DNA from: Achromobacter anxifer
Lineage (GTDB): Bacteria > Pseudomonadota > Gammaproteobacteria > Burkholderiales > Burkholderiaceae_B
Reading direction: 5' to 3'
Assembly (NCBI RefSeq): GCF_903652925.1
Contig: NZ_CAHLAR010000009.1
Coordinates: forward strand, 236,452-300,451
DNA length: 64,000 nt
Shown piece by piece: positions 25,699 to 34,262 of the stretch. How positions within the stretch are numbered: position 1 is the stretch's first letter; the number at the start of each line of letters is the position of its first letter. The translations under genes were made by a program, and so were the position numbers. The notes below the pieces were generated by a model. It searched no databases and had not been told where the DNA came from. It was given only the letters and a program-made list of their open reading frames with translations.

Positions 25699-26442
25699 AT
25701 GCCGCTCGCCCACCGCTACGCCCTGTACCTGGCGCCCACCGGCCCCTGGCGCGAACACGGCAGCCGCTGGCTGGGACGCTGCGCCGACACCGGCGAGCCG
25801 CTGCCGCCGCTACCCGGCCAGAGCGCGGATACGCGCGGCTGGACCGAGGCCCCGCGCCACTACGGCCTGCATGCCACGTTGAAGCCGCCCTTCCGGCTGA
25901 GCGCGGGCGCGAGCCCGCAACAGGTCGACGCGGCCGCCCGCCGCTTGACCGAGGGCGGAAGCCCGTTCTCGGTGGAGCTGGAATGCGAGCCGCTGCGCGG
26001 CCTCCTGGCCTGGCGCATCGCGCCCTCGGACACGCTGGGCCGGGCACGGATCCAGGCCCTGGCCGAAGCCGCCGTGCGCGACCTCGATCCCCTGCGCGCC
26101 CCGCCCACGCCCGAGGAAATCGCGCGCCGCCAACCGCATGCGCTCAGCCCGGCACAGCAGTCCATGCTGGCGCGCTGGGGCTATCCCTATGTATTCGACA
26201 CCTACGTGTTCCACATCACGCTGACCGGCAAGCTGGAAGGCGCGGCGCTGGCCCAGGCGCAAGCCGATATCGCCGCCTTCGCGGAGCCCCTGCGCGGACA
26301 GGCCATGGCCGTGCCCGGCGTCAGCGTCTATGTGCAGCCGGAGCCGGGCGCGGACTTCATCGCGGCGCGGCACTACGGCTTCGACGGCTCCAGCGCCGAT
26401 GCCGCGGGCGCCGGCTATCTGCAAGGACCGGCCGCGGCATGA
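25699..26442 (+). CDS. DUF1045 phosphonate-operon protein (2H phosphoesterase fold)
   Basis: 247-residue protein of the family found in many phosphonate operons. It has the two HxT motifs of the 2H phosphoesterase (LigT-like) superfamily: YGLHATLKPPF (His58, Thr60) and FHITLTG (His172, Thr174). Such enzymes act on cyclic or 2',3'-type phosphates. It starts 2 bp after the second phnM and overlaps phnN by four bases. No phnP is visible in the window, and PhnP opens a 1,2-cyclic ribose phosphate, so this protein is a candidate for that step. That is inference. Confidence 0.85.
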   Translation: MPLAHRYALYLAPTGPWREHGSRWLGRCADTGEPLPPLPGQSADTRGWTEAPRHYGLHATLKPPFRLSAGASPQQVDAAARRLTEGGSPFSVELECEPLRGLLAWRIAPSDTLGRARIQALAEAAVRDLDPLRAPPTPEEIARRQPHALSPAQQSMLARWGYPYVFDTYVFHITLTGKLEGAALAQAQADIAAFAEPLRGQAMAVPGVSVYVQPEPGADFIAARHYGFDGSSADAAGAGYLQGPAAA

Positions 26443-27017
26443 ATGCCTCCGTTCCCGCCGACGGCGCGCGCCTGATCTACCTGATGGGCGCATCGGGCAG
26501 CGGCAAGGACACGCTGCTGCGGCTATTGCGCGCCCACCTGCGGGGCGACGAGCCCGTGCTGGTCGCGCACCGCTACATCACCCGCGACAGCGGCGGCACC
26601 GAGGACGCGCTGGCCCTGACCGAAAACGAATTCGAGCGCCGCTCCGCCCTGGGCTGCTTCGCGCTGCGCTGGGCCAGCCATGGTTTGCAATACGGCATCG
26701 GCATCGAGATAGACGCCTGGCTGTCCGGCGGCGCGGCGGTCATCGTCAACGGTTCGCGCGCGCACCTGGAACAGGCGCATGCGCGCTACCCGACGCTGAC
26801 GGCGGTGGAGGTCACCGTCGCCCCCGATCTGCTCGCCCGCAGGCTGGCGGGCCGCGGCCGCGAAAACGCTGAACAGATCGCGCAGCGACTGGCCCGCGCC
26901 ACCCAGGCATTTCCCGTGCCGCCGCAATGCCGCCTGCTGCGGGTCAGCAACGACGCGGCGCCGGAGACGGCTGCCGACGCGCTGCTGGACATCGCGCGCG
27001 GCAAGCTGGCGACCTGA
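26439..27017 (+). CDS. phnN: Ribose 1,5-bisphosphate phosphokinase
   Basis: 192-residue kinase of the guanylate-kinase-like P-loop type that converts ribose 1,5-bisphosphate plus ATP to PRPP, the last step of the C-P lyase route. Walker A is MGASGSGKDT (about residues 16-25). The segments VAHRYITRD and ENEFERRSALGCFALRWASHGLQYGI, and the C-terminal GRGRENAEQIAQRL, are as in PhnN. The ATG overlaps the preceding stop (ATGA). Confidence 0.92.
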   Translation: MNASVPADGARLIYLMGASGSGKDTLLRLLRAHLRGDEPVLVAHRYITRDSGGTEDALALTENEFERRSALGCFALRWASHGLQYGIGIEIDAWLSGGAAVIVNGSRAHLEQAHARYPTLTAVEVTVAPDLLARRLAGRGRENAEQIAQRLARATQAFPVPPQCRLLRVSNDAAPETAADALLDIARGKLAT

Positions 27018-27024
27018 GACCGCT

Positions 27025-27987
27025 TCAGCGCGCCCCCTGCCCCCAGGGCGCGGCGGCGTCACCGCACAGGTCCAGCAGGATCTCCGAAAAGCAGTCCTCG
27101 GCCGCCAGCGGCTGCTCGCGCTTGCGCCGGATCAGATTGATCGGCGGCAGCTCCCAGCCGAAATCCCAAGGCACCATGCCCAGCTTGCCGCGCTGGCAAA
27201 GCTCGCGCGCGATGTCCTCGGGCACCACGGAAACAAAGGTCTGGTTCATCGTCAGCATGCCTTCGATCACGTCCGTCGAGTAGGCCTCCAGCACCGGCGA
27301 CGGCGGACGCAGTTCGGCGCGGATGAAGTGCTCAACGATCAGTTGCCGGGTGGGCGTATTGGCCGCCGGCAAGACCCAGTCCATCGCCGCCACCGCGGCC
27401 CAGTCCGGCTTGCGCCGCGCCAGCCTCTGCGCCAGCCGGCCGTGCGCGATCAGGCGCGGCCGCTGGCGGTACAGCACGCGATGGATCAGGTCCTCGTGCG
27501 CCACCGTCGAAGTGGCGCGGCTGATGATGCAATCCAGCTCATGCCGGCGCAGCATCGGCACCAGGTGATCGGTGGTGGCGCGATGCAGGCTCAGCGTCAC
27601 GCCGTGGCGCTGGTGCAGGCGGCTGATCGCGGCCGTCAGCAGGTCGCTGGACACGTAGGGCACCACGCCCACGTGCAGGTGCGCCGAACGGCCGGCGTGC
27701 AGCGCCTCGACCTCGCGCGCCCACAGGTCCAGGTCGCTGAGCATGTGGCGCGCCCGCACCAGCGCCAGATTGCCCAGCGGCGTGGGCTGCAGGCCGCGTC
27801 CTGTGCGCATGAAGAGCGGCGCGCCGAAGATGTCCTCGACCTCCGTTAATGCCTTGGTGACCGCGGGCTGGCTGATGCCGGCCTCGGCCGCCACGCGCGT
27901 GAGCGAACCGTGCCGGGCGATGTTGAGCAGCAGCGTCAGATGGCGGTGCTTGAGGCGGTTGGCAAGACGGGCGGCATCCCAGTTCAA
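27025..27987 (-). CDS. LysR-family transcriptional regulator
   Basis: 320-residue regulator. N-terminal HTH: LKHRHLTLLLNIARHGSLTRVAAEAGISQPAVTKALTEVE, then the LysR substrate domain (SAHLHVGVVPYVSSDLL onwards). I chose the TTG at 27987, which has AGGAAA at 6 bp. Another TTG at 28017 would add ten residues but would lie inside a palindrome that looks like the operator. It is divergent from the gamma-glutamyltransferase gene, which it probably controls. Its stop is 7 bp from phnN, which reads towards it. Confidence 0.88.
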   Translation of the reverse strand: MNWDAARLANRLKHRHLTLLLNIARHGSLTRVAAEAGISQPAVTKALTEVEDIFGAPLFMRTGRGLQPTPLGNLALVRARHMLSDLDLWAREVEALHAGRSAHLHVGVVPYVSSDLLTAAISRLHQRHGVTLSLHRATTDHLVPMLRRHELDCIISRATSTVAHEDLIHRVLYRQRPRLIAHGRLAQRLARRKPDWAAVAAMDWVLPAANTPTRQLIVEHFIRAELRPPSPVLEAYSTDVIEGMLTMNQTFVSVVPEDIARELCQRGKLGMVPWDFGWELPPINLIRRKREQPLAAEDCFSEILLDLCGDAAAPWGQGAR

Positions 27988-27997
27988 GTCTTTTCCT

Positions 27998-28013
27998 ATA
28001 ACCAGTTGGTTAT
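27998..28013. promoter_or_regulatory. Palindromic LysR-type operator candidate
   Basis: ATAACCA-GT-TGGTTAT, symmetrical apart from the two central bases, lies just upstream of the regulator start and about 80 bp before the divergent gamma-glutamyltransferase gene. A half-site repeat (AACCAGTTAT) occurs about 30 bp further right, near 28036-28045. The arrangement of one full and one half site between divergent genes is typical for LysR control. Confidence 0.6.
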
Positions 28014-28092
28014 TCAATTATGCCAACAAAGCAAAAACCAGTTATTCCACAACCCTATACTGCAAACGTCCCCTTCTGCCTGGAACGGCCCC

Positions 28093-29928
28093 ATGAGCGC
28101 TTCCTTCACCACCCGCCCCGAGATACGCGGCACCTTTGGCGTGGTTTCGTCCACCCATTGGCTGGCCTCGCAAGTCGCCATGAGCGTGCTGGAACGCGGC
28201 GGCAACGCCTATGACGCGGCCGTGGCGGGCGGCTTCGCCCTGCAGATCGTGGAACCGCACCTGAACGGCCCCGGCGGCGAAGTGCCCATCCTGTTCTGGA
28301 GCGAACGGGAACAACGCATGCGCGCGCTGTGCGGCCAGGGCCCGGCGCCGGCGCTGGCCACGCCGGCCTATTTCCGCGGCCTGGGTGTGGATCTGGTGCC
28401 TGGCATCGGCCTGCTGCCCGCCACGGTGCCCGGCGCGTTCGGCGCCTGGCTGACCTTGCTGCGCGACTACGGCACCTGGGAGCTGGCCGACGTGCTGCGC
28501 CCGGCGATCGACTATGCGCGCAACGGCTTTCCGCTGGTGCCGCGCATCTCACAGGCCATCCTCGCCGTGCAGGCGCTGTTCCGCGACGAATGGACCAGTT
28601 CGCGCGATGTCTGGCTGCCCGACGGCCGCGTGCCCGCGCCGGACGCGCTGTTCCGCACGCCCGCCATCGCCGCCACCTATGCGCGCATCCTGGACGAAGC
28701 GCACGCCAACGCGACCGACCGCCGCGGGCGCATCGATGCGGCGCTGGAGGTCTGGTACCGCGGCTTCGTGGCCGACGCCATTGACGACTACTACACCCAT
28801 GCGGAAGTGCGCGACACCACCGGGCAACGCAACCGCGGCCTGCTGCGCAAGTCCGACCTGGCCGACTGGCGCGCCACCTACGACGAACCGCTCACCGTCC
28901 AGTACGGGCGCTACACCGTGGCCAAATGCGGGGTCTGGTCGCAAGGCCCGGTCCACCTGCAGCAGCTGGCGTTGCTGCGGCACCTGGGCGTGGACGGGCT
29001 GGACCCGGTCTCGCCGCAATTCGTGCACCGCGTGGCCGAGGCCGCCAAGCTGGCCTTTGCCGACCGCTGCGCCTGGTATGGCGACCCCGAGCACGCGCAG
29101 GTGCCGCTGGCGGCCCTGTTGAGCGACGACTATGCCCGCGCGCGCGCGGCCGGCATCGGCCCCCGCGCTTCGTCCGCATTCCAGCCCGGCAGCCCGGGGG
29201 GACTCGCGCCGCGCCTGCCCGACCTGGACGCCGCGGTCCGCACCCTGGCCGCCTCCGACACGCGCTTCGGCGTGGGCGAACCGACCTTTGCCGCGCTGCC
29301 ACCGGTGGCCGAGTGGGCCGCGCGCGAGATCTTCGTGGGCGACACCTGCCAGATCGACGTCATCGACCGCGACGGCAACATGGTGGCCGCCACGCCTTCG
29401 GGCGGCTGGCTGTCTTCCAGCCCCGTCGTGCCCGGCCTGGGCTTCCCGCTGACCACGCGCCTGCAGATGACCTGGCTGGACGAGGGCGTGCCGGGCCTGC
29501 TGCAACCGGGCAAGCGGCCCTGCACCACCCTGTCGCCCGGCCTGGCCTTGCGCGACGGCCAGCCCTACATGGCTTTCGGCACACCGGGCGGCGACCAGCA
29601 GGACCAATGGACGGTGGCGTTCTTCCTGCGCCACGCCATGGGCATGAATCTGCAGGAGGCGATCGAAGCGCCCTCCTGGCACACCGATCATTTCCCGGGC
29701 TCGTTCTGGCCCCGCAGCCTGACCTTGAACCGGCTGACCGTGGAATCGCGCATGCCGGCCGCCACGCTGGACGCGCTGCGCGACGCCGGCCACGAGGTCA
29801 AGGTAGGGCCGGAATGGTCGGAAGGCCGCATCAGCGCCTGCACCCGCGAACCGGCCGCCGGCGGCGGCCTGCTGCTGCGCGCCGGGGCCAACCCGCGCGG
29901 CATGCAGGGCTATGCCGCCGGCCGCTGA
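28093..29928 (+). CDS. Gamma-glutamyltransferase-family protein
   Basis: 611-residue member of the Ntn-hydrolase gamma-glutamyltransferase family, with no evident signal peptide, so probably cytoplasmic. The N-terminal part has GGNAYDAAVAGGFALQIVEPHLNGPGGE, the family opening. The self-processing nucleophile should be Thr418 in GDTCQIDVIDRDGNMVAATPSGGW; the usual T-T/S-H after the nucleophile is replaced by T-C-Q. The C-terminal GKRPCTTLSPGLALRDG and GTPGGDQQDQWTV are also conserved. It is followed by a Bug receptor gene, suggesting hydrolysis or transfer on an imported amide or gamma-glutamyl compound rather than glutathione salvage. Confidence 0.88.
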   Translation: MSASFTTRPEIRGTFGVVSSTHWLASQVAMSVLERGGNAYDAAVAGGFALQIVEPHLNGPGGEVPILFWSEREQRMRALCGQGPAPALATPAYFRGLGVDLVPGIGLLPATVPGAFGAWLTLLRDYGTWELADVLRPAIDYARNGFPLVPRISQAILAVQALFRDEWTSSRDVWLPDGRVPAPDALFRTPAIAATYARILDEAHANATDRRGRIDAALEVWYRGFVADAIDDYYTHAEVRDTTGQRNRGLLRKSDLADWRATYDEPLTVQYGRYTVAKCGVWSQGPVHLQQLALLRHLGVDGLDPVSPQFVHRVAEAAKLAFADRCAWYGDPEHAQVPLAALLSDDYARARAAGIGPRASSAFQPGSPGGLAPRLPDLDAAVRTLAASDTRFGVGEPTFAALPPVAEWAAREIFVGDTCQIDVIDRDGNMVAATPSGGWLSSSPVVPGLGFPLTTRLQMTWLDEGVPGLLQPGKRPCTTLSPGLALRDGQPYMAFGTPGGDQQDQWTVAFFLRHAMGMNLQEAIEAPSWHTDHFPGSFWPRSLTLNRLTVESRMPAATLDALRDAGHEVKVGPEWSEGRISACTREPAAGGGLLLRAGANPRGMQGYAAGR

Positions 29929-29983
29929 ACCTGTTTCATCCAACCGGCGCACAGACCGGACATTACGCAAAGGGGTAAACACC

Positions 29984-30958
29984 ATGAAACTGCAATTCAA
30001 ACGACTGCTGCGCACGTGCGCGCTGGGACTGGCGCTGACCGCGCCCGCGCTCACGCAGGCCGCCTGGCCCGAGAAGCCCATCACGCTGGTCGTGCCCTGG
30101 GCCGCGGGCGGCTCCACCGACATCCTGGCGCGCGTGCTGTCCGAGGGACTGACGCAGTCGCTGGGCCAGCCCGTCATCGTGGAAAACCGCTCGGGCGCGT
30201 CCGGCAACATCGGCACCACCTTCGTGGCCCGCGCCAAGCCCGACGGCTACACGCTGCTGGTGGGCTCGATGAGCACGCACACGATGAATCAGGCGCTGTA
30301 CTCCAGCATGCCGTTCGACGGCGTGAAGGACTTCACGCCCATCGCCGAACTCGCGCTGGTCACCAACACCCTGGTGGTGAACCCGTCGGTGCCCGCGTCC
30401 AACGTGAAGGAATTCATCGCCTACCTGAAGGCCAATCCGGGCACCGTGGCCTACGCCTCCGCCGGCCAGGGCTCCACCAACCATCTCAGCGCCGCGCTGT
30501 TCGAGAAGGCCGCCGGCGTGAAGATGATGCACATCCCCTACCGCGGCGGCGCGCCGGCCGTGCTGGACACCGTGGCCGGCCGCACCCAGGTGCTGTTCAG
30601 CGCCGGCACCCAGACCCTGCCGCATGTGCAGACCAACAAGCTGAAGCTGCTGGCCGTCACCGAGGAAGCGCGCTCGCCGCTCTTGCCCGAAGTGCCCACC
30701 GTCGCCGAGACGCTGCCCGGCTATGAGCTGTCGGTCTGGTATGGCGCCTTCGGCCCGGCCGGCATGCCGCCCGAGCTGACCGCCCGCCTGAACCGCGAGA
30801 TCAACCTGATCCTCAAGCGGCCTGAGGTCGTCAAGAAGATGGGCGACATGGGCGTGCTGCTGACCGAGACCACGCCGGAACAGTTCGGCCAGATCCTGGC
30901 GCGCGACGCCGACAAGTACGGCAAGCTGATCAAAGAACTGGGAATCACCGCCGAATGA
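29984..30958 (+). CDS. Bug/TctC-family tripartite tricarboxylate receptor
   Basis: 324-residue periplasmic receptor. Signal peptide MKLQFKRLLRTCALGLALTAPALTQA, mature start AWPEKPITLVVPWAAGGSTDILARVL, then VIVENRSGASGNIGTTFVARAKPDGYTLL and the C-terminal VKKMGDMGVLLTETTPEQF block, all Bug hallmarks. AAAGGGG precedes the ATG. It lies 55 bp after the gamma-glutamyltransferase and overlaps the GAF gene by four bases. The ligand is unknown. Confidence 0.92.
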   Translation: MKLQFKRLLRTCALGLALTAPALTQAAWPEKPITLVVPWAAGGSTDILARVLSEGLTQSLGQPVIVENRSGASGNIGTTFVARAKPDGYTLLVGSMSTHTMNQALYSSMPFDGVKDFTPIAELALVTNTLVVNPSVPASNVKEFIAYLKANPGTVAYASAGQGSTNHLSAALFEKAAGVKMMHIPYRGGAPAVLDTVAGRTQVLFSAGTQTLPHVQTNKLKLLAVTEEARSPLLPEVPTVAETLPGYELSVWYGAFGPAGMPPELTARLNREINLILKRPEVVKKMGDMGVLLTETTPEQFGQILARDADKYGKLIKELGITAE

Positions 30959-31470
30959 CCGTCAGCATCAATCCAGCTGCCCAGCCGCCGCAGGCCGGCG
31001 TGAGCGCCATCGCCCAGGCCTACGCCGCCGCGGATCCGGCCGCGGCCCTGCGCGCCATCGATGCCCACGCCCACGCGGCGCTTGGGCATGCGCTATGCAC
31101 CGTCAATCGCTATGACGCGCAGGCCATGCGGGTGGTGCGGCTGTACAGCTCCAATCCCGAGGCCTATCCGCCGGGCGGCAGCAAGGACAAGAACGGCACC
31201 GCCTGGGGCCGCCACGTGCTGCTGGAGCAAAAGGTCTTCGTGGGAGAAGGCGAGGACGCGATCCGCGAGTTCTTCAACGACCACGACGCGATCCAGCGCC
31301 TGGGCCTGCGGTCCGTTATCAATGTGCCGGTGGTGTACGGCAAGGTCTGCCTGGGCACCGTCAACTTCCTGATGCCGCGCGCGGCGGTCTCGGACGCCGA
31401 TGTCCAGGCCGCGCAACTGGCGGGCCTGCTGGCGCTGCCTGCGTTCCAGGCATTGCTTGCGCAGGCTTGA
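30955..31470 (+). CDS. GAF-domain protein
   Basis: 171-residue stand-alone GAF-type protein. Residues from about 35 to 160 show the GAF pattern (LCTVNRYDAQAMRVVRLYSSNPEAYP, GTAWGRHVLLEQKVFVGEGEDAIREFF, VINVPVVYGKVCLGTVNFL). No attached output domain is present, so it may be a small-molecule binding or hydrolytic protein. It is translationally coupled to the Bug receptor gene (ATGA overlap), which suggests that both handle the same compound. The function is unknown. Confidence 0.82.
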   Translation: MTVSINPAAQPPQAGVSAIAQAYAAADPAAALRAIDAHAHAALGHALCTVNRYDAQAMRVVRLYSSNPEAYPPGGSKDKNGTAWGRHVLLEQKVFVGEGEDAIREFFNDHDAIQRLGLRSVINVPVVYGKVCLGTVNFLMPRAAVSDADVQAAQLAGLLALPAFQALLAQA

Positions 31471-31474
31471 CGCG

Positions 31475-31496
31475 GCGGGGCCCTGGCGGGCCCCGC
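31475..31496. terminator. GC-rich hairpin between GAF gene and phnE
   Basis: Inverted repeat GCGGGGCCC / GGGCCCCGC with loop TGGC, between the convergent GAF gene and phnE. There is no U-tract on either strand, so termination would be weak or Rho-assisted. Confidence 0.5.
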
Positions 31497-31500
31497 AAGC

Positions 31501-32295
31501 TCAGATCAGCGCGCGGCGGATGCGCGCCGACGCCATGTCGATCACCACCACGAAGGCGACGATGATGATCATCACGGCGCAGGTCTCTGCGTAGCGGAAG
31601 CTGCGGATGATTTCCCACAGCACGGTGCCGATGCCGCCCGCGCCCACGATGCCGACCACCGAGGCCGAGCGCACGTTGGATTCAAAGCGGTACAGCGAAT
31701 ACGAGATCCACAGCGGCAGCACCTGCGGGATCACGCCATAGACGATTTCCTCCAGCGCATTGGCGCCGGTGGCGCGCACGCCTTCGACCGGGCGCGGATC
31801 GATCGCCTCGACCGCTTCCGAGAACAGCTTGGCCAACACGCCCGTGGTGTGCACCCACAGCGCCAGCACCCCGGCGAACGGGCCCAGGCCCACCGCCACG
31901 ATGAACAGCATGGCGAACACCATTTCATTGATGGCGCGGCACGCGTCCATCAGCCGCCGCATCGGCTGGTACACCCAGGCCTGCACCATGTTGGACGAGC
32001 ACAGCAGCCCCAGCGGCACCGCCACCACGATGGCAAGGAACGTGCCCCATACGGCGATCTGGACGGTCACGACCATCTCGTCCAGATACATGCGCCAGTC
32101 GCGGAAATTGGGCGGGAAGAAGTCCGCCGCGAACTGGGCCATGTTGCCCGAATCGCGCAGCAGGTCCAGCGGTCGCATGTCGGCGCCCTTCCAGGACATG
32201 ACCAGCAGCGCCAGCACCACGGCCCACACGAGTAGAACCGGCAGCGACGAGCGCGGCGCGGCGGGAAGGCGAGAGGTCTGCATGGCTACGTTCAT
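31501..32295 (-). CDS. phnE: Phosphonate ABC transporter permease
   Basis: 264-residue inner-membrane permease with about six hydrophobic segments. The EAA-type cytoplasmic loop is [24 protein letters not shown], contacting the ATPase, and the C-terminal [20 protein letters not shown] is highly characteristic of PhnE. It completes the phnC-phnD-phnE importer, with only one phnE copy here. A perfect 16-bp hairpin separates it from phnD. Confidence 0.94.
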   Translation of the reverse strand: MNVAMQTSRLPAAPRSSLPVLLVWAVVLALLVMSWKGADMRPLDLLRDSGNMAQFAADFFPPNFRDWRMYLDEMVVTVQIAVWGTFLAIVVAVPLGLLCSSNMVQAWVYQPMRRLMDACRAINEMVFAMLFIVAVGLGPFAGVLALWVHTTGVLAKLFSEAVEAIDPRPVEGVRATGANALEEIVYGVIPQVLPLWISYSLYRFESNVRSASVVGIVGAGGIGTVLWEIIRSFRYAETCAVMIIIVAFVVVIDMASARIRRALI

Positions 32296-32334
32296 AAGAT
32301 AAAGAGGCGATCCGCGTGGAGATTTTCAGTTGCG

Positions 32335-32370
32335 GGCAAGCCGGCGCGCCCCGCGGCGCGCCGGCTTGCC
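32335..32370 (-). repeat. Perfect 16-bp hairpin between phnD and phnE
   Basis: GGCAAGCCGGCGCGCC (32335-32350) and its exact complement (32355-32370) enclose a 4-nt loop. It lies within the phnD-phnE mRNA, 10 bp after the phnD stop, and has no U-tract. Such intra-operon stems after binding-protein genes commonly protect the upstream mRNA so that receptor exceeds permease; that role here is inferred. Confidence 0.8.
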
Positions 32371-32380
32371 GCGACGGGAT

Positions 32381-33361
32381 TTACTGCTTGGCGGCGGGTT
32401 GGCCCAGGCCGGCCAGCTTGCTTTCCAGTTCGGCCAGCTGCTTCTGCTTTTCAGCCTGGCCCAGCGTCGTGTCGGCTTCGACCTTGGCCTTCTCGCGCGC
32501 CAGCTCGATCTGGCGGATCGGCACCAGCTGCTGGTTGTCCGAGGCGCGGAAGCCCTGGTAGGTCAGCGCCTTCAGGTTCGCCATTTCACGCTCGGCATCC
32601 TTGCCCTTGCCGTAGTTGATGAAGAATTCGCGGATGCGGACCTTCAGGTCGGCCGGCAGGTCCGTGCGCATGACCAGCGGGTCCGCCGGAATCAGCGGCG
32701 ACTTCCACAGCACGCGCACGCTGTCGTTGGCGTCCTTGCCCGTGTTCAGGCGGTAGCGCTCCAGCGCCTCGGTGTTGTTGACGGCGACGTCGACCTGCTT
32801 GTTGATGACCGACAGCAGGTTGGTTTCGTGGTTGCTGGCGCGCACCGTCTTGAAGAAGGTCTTGGGTTCGATCTTGTTGGCGGCCCACAGGTAGTAGCCC
32901 GGCACGGCCGTGCCCGAGGTGGAGTTGGGGTCGCCCGCGCCGTAGCTCAGCGTCTTGCCGCGCTTGAGCACGTCGTCCAGCGTCTTCAGCTCGCTGTCCT
33001 TGTTGACGATCAGCAGCGACCAGTAGCCCGGGTTGCCGTCCTTGTCGATCACGGAAGCGAACACCTCGCCCTGGGCGCGATCCACGGCTTCGATGGCGGA
33101 CTTGTTGCCGAACCAGGCCATCTGCACCTTGTTGAAGCGCATGCCTTCGATGATGCCCGCGTAATCGGAGGCGAAGAAGGGCTTGACCGGCACGCCGATC
33201 GAACGGCTCAGGTCGTCGATGACGGGCTGCCACACGGACTTCAGGTTGGTCGACGATTCCGTCGAGATGATGCCGAAGTTCAGGGTCTTGGCGTCTTGCG
33301 CGTAGGCCTGGGGCGACAGGGCCGCCGCGGCGATCAAGGTCACAAAGGTTCTGCGTAGCAT
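32381..33361 (-). CDS. phnD: Phosphonate ABC transporter substrate-binding protein
   Basis: 326-residue periplasmic receptor. Signal peptide MLRRTFVTLIAAAALSPQAYA. It contains FGIISTESSTNLKSVWQPVIDDLSRSIGVPVKPFFASDYAGIIEGMRFNKVQMAWFGNKSAIEAVDRA and YGAGDPNSTSGTAVPGYYL, characteristic of PhnD. The charged helical C-terminus (EREMANLKAL..ELESKLAGLG) is longer than the minimal receptor. It follows phnC by 32 bp. Confidence 0.95.
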   Translation of the reverse strand: MLRRTFVTLIAAAALSPQAYAQDAKTLNFGIISTESSTNLKSVWQPVIDDLSRSIGVPVKPFFASDYAGIIEGMRFNKVQMAWFGNKSAIEAVDRAQGEVFASVIDKDGNPGYWSLLIVNKDSELKTLDDVLKRGKTLSYGAGDPNSTSGTAVPGYYLWAANKIEPKTFFKTVRASNHETNLLSVINKQVDVAVNNTEALERYRLNTGKDANDSVRVLWKSPLIPADPLVMRTDLPADLKVRIREFFINYGKGKDAEREMANLKALTYQGFRASDNQQLVPIRQIELAREKAKVEADTTLGQAEKQKQLAELESKLAGLGQPAAKQ

Positions 33362-33393
33362 GGAAGGCTCCGGGGAGAAATGGGTCGGGAAAA

Positions 33394-34230
33394 TCAGGCG
33401 GCTTGCGCCAACCGGGACAGGGGCGCCATGCCCGGCATGGCGGGCGCCTGCGGCGCATATTCGGGTAGCAGTTCGCTCAGCTCGGAGCCGTAGAGGTCGC
33501 TCAGCATGGCCGGCGTGAGCGCCGCGGAGGGGCCGTCATAGACCACCTTGCCGTGGCGCAGCGCCACCACGCGCGGGCAGTAGCGCAAGGCCACGTCCAC
33601 CTGGTGCAGCGACACCACCACCGCCACCTTGCGGCTGCGGTTGATCTGGGCCAGCGTGTCCATCACGCGGCGCGACGATTCCGGGTCCAGCGAGGCGATG
33701 GGTTCGTCGGCCAGGATGACGCGGGCGTTCTGCACCAGGGTGCGGGCGATCGCCGCGCGCTGCTGCTGGCCGCCGGACAAGGTCGAGGCACGCTGAAATG
33801 CGTAGTCGTCTATACCAACCTGGGCAAGCGCTTCGAGCCCCTGGCGCACTTCGCCGCGCAGGAACCAGCGCGTCAGGCTGCGCCACAGCGGCACGCGCGG
33901 CAGCATGCCGGTCAGGACGTTGGTGATGACCGGCAGGCGGCCCACCAGATTGAATTGCTGGAACACGAAACCGATGCCGGCGCGCGCGGCGCGCACGTCG
34001 CGGCTCAGGCGGCCATTGCGCTGGATCATGCGGCCGTTGACGGCCACGCTGCCCGCGTCGCCGGCCACGAAGCCCGACAGATGGCGCAGCAGGGTCGACT
34101 TGCCCGAACCCGAGGCGCCCAGCAAGGCCACCATCTCGCCGTCGGCCACCTGCAGGTTCACGCCGTCCAGCGCCTTGGAGCCGGCCTGGAAGCTTTTGCT
34201 CAGCCCTTGTACTTCGATGGCGTAAGTCAT
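33394..34230 (-). CDS. phnC: Phosphonate ABC transporter ATP-binding protein
   Basis: 278-residue ATPase. Walker [10 protein letters not shown] (about residue 40), Q-loop [23 protein letters not shown] (typical PhnC), signature [14 protein letters not shown] and Walker [17 protein letters not shown]. The ATG at 34230 gives the normal family start ([14 protein letters not shown]); upstream codons are atypical. First gene of the leftward phnCDE unit, with a well-placed Pho box upstream. Confidence 0.95.
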   Translation of the reverse strand: MTYAIEVQGLSKSFQAGSKALDGVNLQVADGEMVALLGASGSGKSTLLRHLSGFVAGDAGSVAVNGRMIQRNGRLSRDVRAARAGIGFVFQQFNLVGRLPVITNVLTGMLPRVPLWRSLTRWFLRGEVRQGLEALAQVGIDDYAFQRASTLSGGQQQRAAIARTLVQNARVILADEPIASLDPESSRRVMDTLAQINRSRKVAVVVSLHQVDVALRYCPRVVALRHGKVVYDGPSAALTPAMLSDLYGSELSELLPEYAPQAPAMPGMAPLSRLAQAA

Positions 34231-34262
34231 CGTTGGATCCCCATGGATTTGTTCATTGCCGC

